Under the pieces are notes generated by a model. The model saw nothing but the letters and a program-made list of their open reading frames with translations. It searched no databases and had not been told where the DNA came from. Shown here one piece after another: positions 8,923-18,029 of a stretch of DNA of 64,000 nt. The first letter of the stretch is position 1. Each line of letters opens with the position of its first letter. The translations under genes and the position numbers were made by a program. Location: the NCBI RefSeq assembly GCF_004168625.1, contig NZ_SDWW01000003.1, positions 87,433 through 151,432 of the forward strand. Reading direction: 5' to 3'. This stretch comes from Pengzhenrongella frigida. Lineage in GTDB: Bacteria > Actinomycetota > Actinomycetes > Actinomycetales > Cellulomonadaceae.

Positions 8923-9789
8923 ATGGCTAGATCCGAAGAGATGTCGCCCGCCCCGCCTGCTCAGCAGGCCGGACCACCGGCGACGGTACCCAGCCCGACG
9001 CACGCGCCGTCCGGCGACGATGGCGGGTGGGGGCAGCTCACGCCCCGTGTGCTCGCTCCGGCCGTGGGCGGACTCGTGCTCGCGGCGGCGGTCTGGGCCG
9101 TCGGGCTGCCGGCGGAGCCCCAGGTGTTCGGGGCCCCGCTCGCCGACCTGACGATCCCGGTGGCGATCCTGCTCGGCCTCGCCGGTCTGTGGCTGGCCGG
9201 GTGGACCGCCACCACGCGTGAGCCGTGGCGGGTCGTGGACATCGTGACCGCGTCCGTGCTCGGGGTCGCGGGCGGGTTCCTGTTCGTGCTGTGGAACCTG
9301 TCCTGGGAGGTGCTCAAGGCGCCGCTGGCCGCGTTCCCGCCGGCGTCGGGCCTCGGCGTCGGCGTCTGGCTGGTGCCCGGCGTGCTGGGCGCGCTCATCA
9401 TCCGCAAGCCCGGGGCGGCCGTGTACACCGAGCTCGTCGCCGCCGTCGTGTCCGCCCTGGTGGGGAACCAGTGGGGCTTCGCGACGGTCTGGTACGGCCT
9501 GCTCGAGGGCCTCGGCCCGGAGGTCGTGTTCGCGATCCTGCTGTACCGCCGGTTCGGGCTCGGGGCGGCGATCGGCGGTGGCGCGGGCGCCGGGGTCGTC
9601 GTCGGGCTCCTCGACACGTTCCTGTACTACCCCGAGTTCTCCCCGACGTTCAAGGTGGCGTACATCGCCGCGACCATCGTCAGCGGCGTGGTCATCGCGG
9701 GGATCGGCTCGTGGGCGCTGACCAAGGCGCTCGCGCGGACGGGGGCGCTGGCCTCGCTGGCCTCCGGTCGCGACGCGCGGCGGGTCTGA
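8923..9789 (+). CDS. ykoE: ECF transporter S component, YkoE family
   Basis: A 288-residue membrane protein. The first 50 residues are a Pro/Ser-rich cytoplasmic tail, followed by about six hydrophobic helices from LTPRVLAPAVGGLVLAAAVW onward. The run NQWGFATVWYGLLEGLGPE near residues 180-200 is typical of the YkoE family, the substrate-binding subunit for thiamine or its hydroxymethylpyrimidine precursor. GGGAGG seven bases before ATG fixes the start. The TPP riboswitch upstream and the energising genes directly downstream confirm the role: high-affinity uptake of a thiamine precursor. Confidence 0.92.
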   Translation: MARSEEMSPAPPAQQAGPPATVPSPTHAPSGDDGGWGQLTPRVLAPAVGGLVLAAAVWAVGLPAEPQVFGAPLADLTIPVAILLGLAGLWLAGWTATTREPWRVVDIVTASVLGVAGGFLFVLWNLSWEVLKAPLAAFPPASGLGVGVWLVPGVLGALIIRKPGAAVYTELVAAVVSALVGNQWGFATVWYGLLEGLGPEVVFAILLYRRFGLGAAIGGGAGAGVVVGLLDTFLYYPEFSPTFKVAYIAATIVSGVVIAGIGSWALTKALARTGALASLASGRDARRV

Positions 9790-9803
9790 CGGTCGTCGGA
9801 CGC

Positions 9804-11423
9804 ATGACCGGGAGCTCGCCGGTGCCGTCGCCGGGGACGGCCGTTCTGGCCGCCCCCGGCGTGCGGCTGACCGCCCGGGGGTGGGGGTGGCGGCATTCCG
9901 GCCGCAAGGCGTGGGCGCTGCGCGGGGTCGACCTGGACATCGCCCCGGGCGAGCGCGTGCTGCTGCTCGGGCCGAGCGGCGCGGGGAAGTCGACCTTGCT
10001 CGCCGCGGCCGCGGGCCTGCTCGACGCCGGCGCCGGCGAGTCGGTCGGCCAGCTGTGCCTCGACGGTCTCGACGCCCGCCTGGCCCGCCTCGCCGGCACC
10101 GGTCCGGGGGAGTCGCGCACCGGGCTGCTGCTGCAGGACCCCGATGCGCAGACCGTCCTGGCCCGCTGCGGGGACGACGTCGCGTTCGGGCTGGAGAACC
10201 ATGCCCTGCCCGCCGAGCTGATCTGGCCGCGCGTCGATGCGGCGCTGCGGGCGGTCGGGTTCCCGTACGACCGCGCGCACTCGACCGCGACACTGTCCGG
10301 CGGGGAACGCCAACGGCTCGCGCTCGCCGGGGTGGTCGCGATGCGACCCGGGCTGCTGATGCTCGACGAGCCCACCGCGATGATCGATCCCGACGGGGCC
10401 CGGATGCTGGTCCGGTCGGTGGAGCGGGTGCTCACCCGCCAGGCCACCGCCGCCGCCGCGACCCTGATCGTCGTCGAGCACCGGGTGGAGCAGTGGCTCG
10501 GCCTGGTGACGCGGATCGTGGTGCTCGAGCCCGGCGGTGGGGTCCTCGCCGACGGTCCCGTGCTCGAGGTGCTGGCCGACCAGGGGCCCGAGCTGTTCCG
10601 GCACGGCGTGTGGGTGCCGCCGCGGTTCCGGCCCGCGGCGCCCGTTCGCCGCGTCCCGGCCCCGGCCACGGCCACGGCCACGGCCACGGCCCCGGTCGAG
10701 GGCGCGGTCCTGCTGCACGCCCGCGGCCTGGCCGTGCGACGCGGCCGCCGGCCGCCGGTGCTGTCCGACGTCGACCTCGAGGTGCGCGCGGGTCAGGCCC
10801 TGTTCCTCACCGGCCCGAACGGCGCCGGCAAGTCCACCCTCGCCCTCGCCCTGGCCGGGCTCACCGCCCCCGCGGCCGGCGAGGTCGTCGCGGAAGCGAT
10901 GCTGGCGGGCGGCGCCGGACCGCATCCCGTGACGTGGCGGGCCCGGGAGCTCGTGACCCGGATCGGGATGGTGTTCCAGGAGCCGCAGCACCAGTTCGTC
11001 GCCGCGACGGTCGAGGCCGAGCTCGCCGTCGGGCCGAATCGCGCCGGGATGGATCCCGCCGACACGGCCGCCCGGACGACGGCGGTGCTCGTGCGGCTCC
11101 GGCTCGATCGGCTCGCGCAGGCGAACCCGTTCACCCTCTCGGGCGGCGAGCAGCGACGGCTGTCCGTCGCCACCGCCCTGGTGACCCGGCCGACGCTGCT
11201 GGTCCTCGACGAGCCCACCTTCGGGCAGGACTCCCGCACCTGGGCCGAGCTCGTCGACCTGCTCCGCGAGCTGCTCGACGCCGGCACCGCCCTGGTCTGC
11301 GCGACGCATGACCGCGAGCTGGTCGACGTGTTCGTCGCCGAGGGCCGCGCCCGCGAGCTGCGCGTCGCGGGCGGCACCGTGCAGCCGGTCGGCGCGCCGT
11401 CCGCACCGGCGGTGACCCGGTGA
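9804..11423 (+). CDS. ykoD: ECF transporter duplicated ATPase, YkoD type
   Basis: A 539-residue protein with two ABC nucleotide-binding domains in one chain. NBD1 has GPSGAGKST near residue 57, LSGGERQRL and LLMLDEPTA; NBD2 has GPNGAGKST near residue 335, LSGGEQRRL and LLVLDEPTFGQD. It supplies the energy for the YkoE/YkoC complex at the inner face of the membrane. The domains are joined by a Pro/Ala/Thr linker encoded by four exact CCACGG repeats at 10666-10689. The gene begins 14 bases after ykoE, and its stop overlaps the ykoC start (GTGA). Confidence 0.93.
   Translation: MTGSSPVPSPGTAVLAAPGVRLTARGWGWRHSGRKAWALRGVDLDIAPGERVLLLGPSGAGKSTLLAAAAGLLDAGAGESVGQLCLDGLDARLARLAGTGPGESRTGLLLQDPDAQTVLARCGDDVAFGLENHALPAELIWPRVDAALRAVGFPYDRAHSTATLSGGERQRLALAGVVAMRPGLLMLDEPTAMIDPDGARMLVRSVERVLTRQATAAAATLIVVEHRVEQWLGLVTRIVVLEPGGGVLADGPVLEVLADQGPELFRHGVWVPPRFRPAAPVRRVPAPATATATATAPVEGAVLLHARGLAVRRGRRPPVLSDVDLEVRAGQALFLTGPNGAGKSTLALALAGLTAPAAGEVVAEAMLAGGAGPHPVTWRARELVTRIGMVFQEPQHQFVAATVEAELAVGPNRAGMDPADTAARTTAVLVRLRLDRLAQANPFTLSGGEQRRLSVATALVTRPTLLVLDEPTFGQDSRTWAELVDLLRELLDAGTALVCATHDRELVDVFVAEGRARELRVAGGTVQPVGAPSAPAVTR
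10666..10689 (+). repeat. CCACGG hexanucleotide repeat in ykoD linker
   Basis: Four exact tandem copies of CCACGG encode the alternating Ala-Thr linker between the two ATPase domains. Unit length keeps the frame, so copy-number change would only alter linker length. Confidence 0.85.
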
Positions 11424-12223
11424 GCGTCCTGCAGCTCGGCGCCGGCGACGACGTCCGCGATGCGCCGGTCGCCCGGGCCAACCCCGTCGCCAAGCTCGCG
11501 GTCGCCCTGCTCATCTCGGTGATGCTGCTGCTCACCGTGGACGTCGTCACGGCCGGTACGGCCCTGCTGCTCGAGCTCGCGGTCCTGCCGTGGTGCGGGC
11601 TGAGTCTGCGCGGCCTGCTCCGGCGCGGCTGGGTCGTGCTCGCCGGGGCGATCCCGGCGGGCCTGGTGACCACCTGGCTCGGGCTCGACTCGGGCGCGGT
11701 GCTGGTCGCCGTCGGGCCGGTGACCATCACGGAGGGGTCGCTGCTCGCCGGGTGCGCGATCACGCTGCGGATCTTGTCCGTCGGCCTGCCCGGGGTGGTG
11801 CTGCTCGCGACGACCGACCCGACCGACCTGGCCGACGCGCTCGCGCAGGTCGCTCGGCTCCCGCACCGGTTCGTGCTCGCCGCGCTCGCGGCGATGCGGC
11901 TGTTCGCGTTGATCGGCAGCGAGTGGGAGTCGCTCGGCGTGGCCCGTCGCGCTCGCGGCCTGGGTGACGACGGTGCGCTCGGACGGGCCCGGACCGCCGT
12001 CGGGCAGGTGCTGGCCCTGCTGGTGCTGGTGATCCGGCGCGGGACCCGCCTGTCGATGGCGATGGAGGCCCGCGGGTTCGGGCTCGCCGGTCCGCGGACC
12101 TGGGCCCGGCAGAGCCGGCTGCGGTGGTCGGACGCCGTGGTGGTGGCCGGGGGGATCGTGATCGTCACGGTCGCGACCGCCGCCGGGGTCCTCGCCGGGA
12201 CCTGGCACCTCGCGCTCGCCTGA
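11420..12223 (+). CDS. ykoC: ECF transporter T component, YkoC type
   Basis: A 267-residue membrane protein with about six hydrophobic segments (KLAVALLISVMLLLTVDVVT and onward). It carries the two cytoplasmic Ala-Arg-Gly coupling motifs of T components, ARRARGLGDD near residue 175 and AMEARGFG near residue 215. These contact the paired ATPase domains of YkoD and transmit ATP hydrolysis to YkoE. GTG 11420 overlaps the ykoD stop codon. It is the last gene of the riboswitch-controlled operon. Confidence 0.92.
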   Translation: MSVLQLGAGDDVRDAPVARANPVAKLAVALLISVMLLLTVDVVTAGTALLLELAVLPWCGLSLRGLLRRGWVVLAGAIPAGLVTTWLGLDSGAVLVAVGPVTITEGSLLAGCAITLRILSVGLPGVVLLATTDPTDLADALAQVARLPHRFVLAALAAMRLFALIGSEWESLGVARRARGLGDDGALGRARTAVGQVLALLVLVIRRGTRLSMAMEARGFGLAGPRTWARQSRLRWSDAVVVAGGIVIVTVATAAGVLAGTWHLALA

Positions 12224-12231
12224 CTGTCAGG
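12219..12231. promoter_or_regulatory. palindrome between ykoC and peptidase gene
   Basis: CCTGAC-T-GTCAGG is a perfect inverted repeat spanning the ykoC stop codon. It lies 24 bases upstream of the TACCCT -10 box of the next gene, an operator-like position. It has no T-run after it, so it is not a terminator. Confidence 0.3.
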
Positions 12232-12255
12232 GTTCGCGCGGCACGCCCGGGCGCC

Positions 12256-12261
12256 TACCCT
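12256..12261 (+). promoter_or_regulatory. -10 box, leaderless S33 peptidase
   Basis: TACCCT ends seven bases before GTG 12269, and no Shine-Dalgarno is present. Confidence 0.5.
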
Positions 12262-12268
12262 CGCTCAC

Positions 12269-13612
12269 GTGACCACCTTCGATGCGCAGCCCCTGTCCGG
12301 CCCGAGCTCGACGGAGTACCGCGTGCCGGGCGTCGTCGTCCGGGAGCACCGGCTCACCGTGCCGGTCGACTGGTCGGCACCCGACCGGTACCCGGCGATC
12401 GAGGTCTTCGCCCGGGAGATCGTCGACCCGGACCGCGCCGGTGACGACCTGCCGCTCCTGCTCTTCCTGCAGGGCGGGCCCGGGGGGCAGGGACCGCGGC
12501 CCCTGGCGCACGGCTGGTGGTCGACGGCGCTCGCGACGCACCGGGTGGTGCTCGTGGACCAGCGCGGGACCGGTCGGTCCTCGCGGATCGACGGACGTCG
12601 GATCGCCGCGTTCGACAGCGCCGCAGCCGGGGCCGACTACCTGGCGTGCTTCCGCGCGGACGCGATCATCGCCGACGTCGAACACCTGCGCCGGACCGTC
12701 TATGCCGGGCAGAAGTGGGCGACCCTCGGCCAGTCGTACGGCGGCTTCCTCACCCTGGCGTACCTGTCGCGCCACCCCGAGGCGCTGACCGCCTGCTACG
12801 TCACCGGCGGGCTCCCGGGCATCACCGCGGACGCCGAGACGGTGTACCGGCACACCTACCCGCGGCAGGCCGCGCGCAACGCCGTGCTCGCCCAGCGCTA
12901 CCCCGACGACGTCGCCCTGCTCGGCCGGCTCGCGGACCGGCTGGCCGCGGGCGGTGCGCGCGGACCGGGCGTCGTGCTGCCCAACGGCGACCGGTTCACC
13001 CCCGAGCGGCTGCAGATGCTCGGGATGCCGTTCGGGATGAGCACCGGGGTGGACGCGCTGCACTGGCTGCTGGACACCGCCCAGGTCGACGACGCCACGG
13101 GGGAGCCCTGCGACGCCTTCCTCGAGGCGGTGGCCCATCAGACGGGGTTCGACGACAACCCGCTGTACGCGGTGCTGCAGGAGGTCATCTACCACCAGGG
13201 CACCCGCACGGGCGGCTGGGCGGCGCAGGCCGAGCACGACCGGCAGCCGGCGTTCGGCGCGGGGGAGCGGCCGCTGCTGCTCACCGGCGAGGCGGTCTAC
13301 CCGTGGATGTTCGCGCAGATCCGGGCGCTGCGGCCGTTCCAGGCCGCGGCCGAGGAGCTCGCCGCCCGCACGCAGTGGCCCGAGCTGTACGACGTCGCCC
13401 GCCTGGCCGCGAACGAGGTGCCGGTCGCGGCCGTGCAGTACTACGACGACCCGTACGTCGACCTCGACCTGGCGCTCGGCACGTCGGACCGGGTGGGCAG
13501 CTCGAGCGTGTGGGTCACCAACGAGTACCTGCACGACGGGCTCCGGGTGGCGGGCGACGTGATCCTGCCCAAGCTGATGGGGCTCGCGGCGGGGACGTGG
13601 ACGGTCCGCTGA
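12269..13612 (+). CDS. proline iminopeptidase-like alpha/beta hydrolase (S33)
   Basis: A 447-residue alpha/beta hydrolase. FLQGGPGGQGP near residue 70 is the oxyanion-hole HGGPG-type motif, VVLVDQRGTGRS is the adjacent conserved strand, and LGQSYGGFLTL near residue 154 is the nucleophile elbow. FLFFVE-type cap helices are replaced by a helical insert before YQ-rich segments such as EVIYHQG. The size matches the larger actinobacterial prolyl aminopeptidases, which remove N-terminal proline from peptides in the cytoplasm; no signal peptide is visible. The catalytic His lies near the C-terminus (YLHDGLRV). The start is inferred to be leaderless. Confidence 0.85.
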   Translation: MTTFDAQPLSGPSSTEYRVPGVVVREHRLTVPVDWSAPDRYPAIEVFAREIVDPDRAGDDLPLLLFLQGGPGGQGPRPLAHGWWSTALATHRVVLVDQRGTGRSSRIDGRRIAAFDSAAAGADYLACFRADAIIADVEHLRRTVYAGQKWATLGQSYGGFLTLAYLSRHPEALTACYVTGGLPGITADAETVYRHTYPRQAARNAVLAQRYPDDVALLGRLADRLAAGGARGPGVVLPNGDRFTPERLQMLGMPFGMSTGVDALHWLLDTAQVDDATGEPCDAFLEAVAHQTGFDDNPLYAVLQEVIYHQGTRTGGWAAQAEHDRQPAFGAGERPLLLTGEAVYPWMFAQIRALRPFQAAAEELAARTQWPELYDVARLAANEVPVAAVQYYDDPYVDLDLALGTSDRVGSSSVWVTNEYLHDGLRVAGDVILPKLMGLAAGTWTVR

Positions 13613-13844
13613 CCTCGGGGCCGACCTCCGGCCGGGTGTCCACGGGACGTTCGGTTCACGCGACCGCCCCGACGAAGGGCTTACGATTTCGCCGATACGT
13701 GCGCGCCGTGCGGCCCACGGTGTGACAGATCGTTCGCCCGACCCCGCCGAGCATGCTCGTGCCCGCCGATCGGCGTGTCCGCGTCTGGTCGTGCACTCGA
13801 ACCGACGGCGCCTCGTGCGCCGGCCCTGAACCTGGAGGTGGCAC

Positions 13845-15317
13845 GTGGCTGACCCCCGCGGCTTCCTGACCACCCGTGACCGAGAGCTGCCGGCCGACCG
13901 TCCGGTCGCGGTCCGCATCCTGGACTGGCAGGAGGTGCACGCGCACCGCGCGGGCAACCCGGACGATCTCGCGATGCTGGGCCGTCAGTCCAGCCGGTGC
14001 ATGGACTGCGGCGTCCCGTTCTGTCACCACGGCTGCCCGCTCGGGAACCTCATCCCGGAGTGGAACGACCTCGTGTGGCGCGGGCAGTGGGAGGACGCCG
14101 CCGAGCGGTTGCACTCCACCAACAACTTCCCGGAGTTCACCGGGCGCCTGTGCCCGGCGCCGTGCGAGTCCAGCTGCGTGCTGGGCATCAACGCGCCGCC
14201 GGTGACCATCAAGAACATCGAGGTCTCGATCGTCGACGAGGCCTTCGCCCGCGGCTTCGTCGTGCCGCAGATCCCGCAGTGGCTCACCGGCAAGAGCGTG
14301 GCCGTGGTGGGCTCGGGACCCGCCGGACTCGCTGCGGCCCAGCAGCTGACCCGCGCGGGCCACACGGTGGCCGTCTACGAGCGTGCACCCCGGATCGGCG
14401 GCCTGCTGCGCTACGGGATCCCCGAGTTCAAGATGGAGAAGCGTCACATCGACCGACGCCTGGAGCAGATGGAGGCGGAGGGCACCCGGTTCCGGCCCTC
14501 GGTCGAGATCGGTCGCGACGTCTCCGGCACCGAGCTCCGCGACCGGTACGACGCGATCGTGATCGCCATCGGCTCGACCACCCCCCGCGACCTGCCCGTC
14601 CCAGGCAGGGAGCTCGGTGGCGTGCTCCAGGCGATGGAGTACCTGCCGCCCGCCAATCGCGCCGCGGCCGGCGACCCGCATGACGATCAGGTGCTGGCGA
14701 CGGGCAAGGACGTCGTCGTCATCGGTGGCGGTGACACCGGAGCGGACTGCGTCGGGACCGCGGTGCGCCAGGGCGCGCGCTCGGTGACCCAGCTCGAGAT
14801 CATGCCGCGCCCGCCGCAGGACCGGCCCGAGGGCCAGCCGTGGCCGACGTACCCGATGCTCTTCCGGGTCGCGAGCGCGCACCAGGAGGGCGGCGAACGG
14901 GTCTACGCCGTCAGCACCAAGGAGTTCCGCGACGACGGCTCCGGCGACGTGAGTGCCCTCGTGCTCGTCGACGTCGAGATGATCGACGGCCGGCCCACCC
15001 CGGTGGAGGGCTCCGAGCGGGAGATCCCGGCGCAGCTCGTCCTGCTGGCGATGGGTTTCACCGGCCCCGAGCAGGGACCGTTGCTCGAGCAGTTCGGCGT
15101 CGACGTCACTCCCCGCGGCGCGATCGAGCGGGCCGACGACTTCGCCACCGCTGTACCCGGGGTGTTCGTCGCCGGGGACGCCGGGCGGGGCCAGTCGCTG
15201 ATCGTCTGGGCGATCGCGGAGGGTCGCGCGACGGCCGCCGCGGTGGACGCCTACCTGTCCGGCAGCACGCAGCTGCCCGCGCCGGTCACCGCGGTCACGG
15301 TGTCACTGCGCGCCTGA
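13845..15317 (+). CDS. gltD: glutamate synthase small subunit
   Basis: A 490-residue NADPH-dependent GltD. The N-terminal Fe-S cysteines are present ([17 protein letters not shown] and [13 protein letters not shown]), then an FAD dinucleotide fold ([12 protein letters not shown] near residue 150) and an NADPH fold ([11 protein letters not shown] near residue 290). It passes electrons from NADPH to the large subunit GltB, which reduces 2-oxoglutarate plus glutamine to two glutamates. GGAGGTG before GTG 13845 supports the start. No gltB lies in this window, although the two are usually adjacent. A 26-bp tandem duplication covers the stop codon. Confidence 0.95.
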   Translation: MADPRGFLTTRDRELPADRPVAVRILDWQEVHAHRAGNPDDLAMLGRQSSRCMDCGVPFCHHGCPLGNLIPEWNDLVWRGQWEDAAERLHSTNNFPEFTGRLCPAPCESSCVLGINAPPVTIKNIEVSIVDEAFARGFVVPQIPQWLTGKSVAVVGSGPAGLAAAQQLTRAGHTVAVYERAPRIGGLLRYGIPEFKMEKRHIDRRLEQMEAEGTRFRPSVEIGRDVSGTELRDRYDAIVIAIGSTTPRDLPVPGRELGGVLQAMEYLPPANRAAAGDPHDDQVLATGKDVVVIGGGDTGADCVGTAVRQGARSVTQLEIMPRPPQDRPEGQPWPTYPMLFRVASAHQEGGERVYAVSTKEFRDDGSGDVSALVLVDVEMIDGRPTPVEGSEREIPAQLVLLAMGFTGPEQGPLLEQFGVDVTPRGAIERADDFATAVPGVFVAGDAGRGQSLIVWAIAEGRATAAAVDAYLSGSTQLPAPVTAVTVSLRA

Positions 15318-15345
15318 GCGTCACGGTGTCACTGCGCGCCTGAGC
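15294..15345. repeat. 26-bp perfect tandem duplication at gltD 3' end
   Basis: 15294-15319 and 15320-15345 are identical. Copy 1 encodes the last residues of GltD with its TGA; copy 2 repeats the same bases, including a second TGA, in the short gap before the convergent MFS gene. It looks like a recent slippage or unequal-exchange event. Confidence 0.95.
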
Positions 15346-15372
15346 AGAGCTGCGGCGGATCGTCGACGCGGC

Positions 15373-16965
15373 TCAGGGTTGCTCGGTGGGGATCCGGCCG
15401 GAGAAGAAGAGGCCGAGCAGCGCGATGAGCGCCAGCGCGGCCAGCGCGACCCGGAGGCCGTCGAGGCGGGCCTCGGTGTTCTCGTCGAGGGCAGCCTGGG
15501 TGACCTCGCTGCTCACGCCGGCCTGCGTGAGGGCGTCCTCGAGGTCGGCGTTGGAGATGAACGGGGCGCCCCCGGCCAGCTCGACGGTCGCCTGGGCAGC
15601 GACCTCCGGCGGGACGTCGGGGTTCTCCTCGATGCCGGCGAGGAACGAGGCGGTCAGCGCCGCGATCAGCAGGGAGCCGGCCAGCGCCGTGCCGATCGAG
15701 GCCCCGAGGTTGGTGGCGGTGTTCTGCAGGCCACCGACCTCCACCGTCTCCTCGGGAGGGACCGCGGAGACCGTCACGCTGCCGAGCTGCGAGGCGAGGG
15801 CCCCGATGCCGAAGCCCGCGAACAGCAGGGGGATCGTCACGATCTCCGCACCGGCATCGACGTCCATGCTGGTGAAGAGGGACACGATCCCGGCGAACAT
15901 CGACAGCAGCCCGACCCGCACGACGCGTCTCGGGGAGACGTCCGGGAAGAACTTCGGGATACCGGCGGCGGCGAGCAGGAGCGTGATCGACAGGGGCATG
16001 ATCCGCAGCCCGGTGTCGATCGCCGACAGACCCAGCGCGACCGACAGGTAGAGCGGGATGGTGAAGAAGAGCCCGGCCTGCACCAGGAACTGGAAGAAGA
16101 ACATCGTCAGGCCGCCGGTGAACTCCCGATTGCCGAACATCGCCAGCCGGACGAGCGGCTCACCACCCCGCTTCTCGACCCGGCGCTCCCACACCCCGAA
16201 CAGCCACAGGATCACCGTCCCGAGCAGGATCAGGACGATCGTCGGTGAGAGGCCGACGATCGACGGGCCGTTCACCTTGGGGATCACCCAGCCCCACTCG
16301 CTCGACCGCAGGACACCGAAGACCGCCAGCCCGAGCCCTGAGGCGGAGAGGGTCGAACCGACCAGGTCGAGCGGGGGTTGCTCCGCCTCGACCGGCGCAT
16401 CGTGGATCCGCCGGGACAGCGCGAGGATCGCGATCACGATGAGCACCTCGCCGACGAAGACCCACCGCCAGGAGAAGTAGGTGGTGGCGAGGCCGCCGAT
16501 CAGCGGTCCGATCGCGATGGCGATCGCCCCGGCGGCCATGATCAGGCCGTAGGCCCGCGGTCGGCCCTCCGGTGGGACGTTCCCCGCGACCAGGGCGACG
16601 ATCGCCGGCAGGATCAGGGCTGCCCCGATGCCTTCGAGGAACGACCAGCCGATGATCAGGACCGTGAGATTGGGTGCGAGCGCGGTGGTCAGGGAGCCGG
16701 CGCCGTAGATCACGCAGCCGATCGCGAAGGCGCGCCTGCGCCCGATCATCGAGCCGATCTTCCCGCCCGTGATCATCGACATCGCCATCACCAGCGTGTA
16801 CAGGGTGATCGCCGTCTGGATCCCGGTGACCGTGGTGCCGACGTCGGCGGCGACCGTGGCGATCGACACGTTCATCACCGAGCTGTCGAGGGTCATGAGG
16901 AACTGACCCGAGCCGAGCGTGAGGAGGACTAGTCCGGTCGTGGGCACCTTCTGATCGGTCGTCAC
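15373..16965 (-). CDS. MFS drug-efflux transporter, DHA2 (EmrB/QacA) family
   Basis: A 530-residue, 14-helix proton-coupled exporter. LDSSVMNVSIATV in helix 1 is the DHA2 signature, followed by motif A (GGKIGSMIGRRRAF) and motif C-like GPLIGGLATTYFSWRW. A 60-residue extracytoplasmic stretch (PEVAAQATVELAGG and following) precedes the last helix, as in QacA-like proteins. GTG 16965 has TAGCAT ending seven bases upstream, so the message is probably leaderless. No TetR-like regulator is adjacent. The substrate is unknown. Confidence 0.9.
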   Translation of the reverse strand: MTTDQKVPTTGLVLLTLGSGQFLMTLDSSVMNVSIATVAADVGTTVTGIQTAITLYTLVMAMSMITGGKIGSMIGRRRAFAIGCVIYGAGSLTTALAPNLTVLIIGWSFLEGIGAALILPAIVALVAGNVPPEGRPRAYGLIMAAGAIAIAIGPLIGGLATTYFSWRWVFVGEVLIVIAILALSRRIHDAPVEAEQPPLDLVGSTLSASGLGLAVFGVLRSSEWGWVIPKVNGPSIVGLSPTIVLILLGTVILWLFGVWERRVEKRGGEPLVRLAMFGNREFTGGLTMFFFQFLVQAGLFFTIPLYLSVALGLSAIDTGLRIMPLSITLLLAAAGIPKFFPDVSPRRVVRVGLLSMFAGIVSLFTSMDVDAGAEIVTIPLLFAGFGIGALASQLGSVTVSAVPPEETVEVGGLQNTATNLGASIGTALAGSLLIAALTASFLAGIEENPDVPPEVAAQATVELAGGAPFISNADLEDALTQAGVSSEVTQAALDENTEARLDGLRVALAALALIALLGLFFSGRIPTEQP

Positions 16966-16972
16966 CTCTCGG

Positions 16973-16978
16973 ATGCTA
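16973..16978 (-). promoter_or_regulatory. -10 box, leaderless DHA2 transporter
   Basis: TAGCAT on the minus strand ends seven bases before GTG 16965. Confidence 0.5.
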
Positions 16979-17051
16979 TTGAGGCTTTCGTACCCCCGCG
17001 AACGCTGAGGCCCCCTCACGGGAGACGCGTGGCCGGGCCGGAGCGGGGTGC

Positions 17052-17903
17052 TCACCAGGGAGCAGTGAGGAACACGTCGAACAGGCGCGGGTCGTGGGCG
17101 TGCACGAGCACCGCGAACACGACCGCATCGAACAGCAGATGGACGACCAGCACGTAGGTCAGCGACGCCGTCTTCGCGAAGGTGAAGCCCTGGATCAGGG
17201 CGAACGGCACGGTCAGGACCGGACCCCAGCTGCGGTAGCCGAGCTCCCAGAGGAACGAGACGAACACCAGGGACTGCAGGACGTTCGCGGGCCAGAGCGC
17301 GAAGTGCCGCCGCAGGAGGGCGAACACCGTGCAGATGAAGAACAGCTCGTCCCAGGTCCCCACCGCCGCCACCCCGACGAAGAGCCGGGCGATGTCGCCG
17401 GGCCCCGTCAGCGGCGGCCAGTTCGACCACACCCCGGAGGACAGGAAGTACCACGGCAGGACGAGGTAGCCGGTGAGCACGACGCCCGCCAGGTAGCCCC
17501 AGTGGGTCCGGGTCCACGGCCGGTGCGCACGCCACGGGAACTGGATGGACTCTTCCCGCAGCCACCACCTCGACAGAGCGAACGGGACTGCCACGGCCAG
17601 CGAGAGCGCCACGGCGAACCGCGCGATGCCCGCGTCGGACAGGTCCGCCTCGAGGGAGATCGAGCTGACGATGGTCATCCCGGTGGCGATGAGCAGCAGG
17701 TCGCGCCCCAGGGGGCGGTCGATCCGCCACGCGAGCGCCACCCCCAGGACGAGGGGGACGTACGCCACGGGGCGCACGTGCACAGCGAACAGCAGGACGG
17801 CGGAGCCGCACACCAGCGCAGCCGCGAGCAACCGAGCGGCGGCGGGGGCGGGGCTGACGTCCCGGGGTGCCGCGGACCGAGGGTCGTGCGCGCCGTCTGC
17901 CAC
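17052..17903 (-). CDS. CPBP-family intramembrane protein
   Basis: A 283-residue protein with about eight hydrophobic helices. The region GTWDELFFICTVFALLRR resembles the CPBP/Abi EExxxR motif with Asp-Glu in place of Glu-Glu, and HLLFDAVVFAVL near the C-terminus resembles the second metal-binding motif (HxxxD). CPBP proteins are membrane metalloproteases or prenyl-protein-linked processing proteins; activity here is unproven. The GTG at 17903 has only a weak AAGG upstream. A far better ribosome site and ATG at 17961 are out of frame with this gene, so the N-terminus may be frameshifted or preceded by a leader peptide. Confidence 0.7.
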   Translation of the reverse strand: MADGAHDPRSAAPRDVSPAPAAARLLAAALVCGSAVLLFAVHVRPVAYVPLVLGVALAWRIDRPLGRDLLLIATGMTIVSSISLEADLSDAGIARFAVALSLAVAVPFALSRWWLREESIQFPWRAHRPWTRTHWGYLAGVVLTGYLVLPWYFLSSGVWSNWPPLTGPGDIARLFVGVAAVGTWDELFFICTVFALLRRHFALWPANVLQSLVFVSFLWELGYRSWGPVLTVPFALIQGFTFAKTASLTYVLVVHLLFDAVVFAVLVHAHDPRLFDVFLTAPW

Positions 17904-18017
17904 CGGAGCAACCTTGCCGCACTCGCCCGGACGTGACCAGCATTCGCAGGACGGCGGGCATCTTTGATCCTCCTTGTGCCGGACCTTGGTCGGCCCTTTG
18001 CGCTCCCTCCGGACCAC

Positions 18018-18023
18018 TAAAGT
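18018..18023 (+). promoter_or_regulatory. -10 box, leaderless unknown gene
   Basis: TAAAGT ends six bases before ATG 18030. Confidence 0.5.
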
Positions 18024-18029
18024 CGGCAC

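Noticed and set aside
13645..13690. Promoter TTCACG / TACGAT upstream of gltD
   Set aside because: The spacer would be 21 bases, too long for a sigma-70 promoter, so it is not listed.
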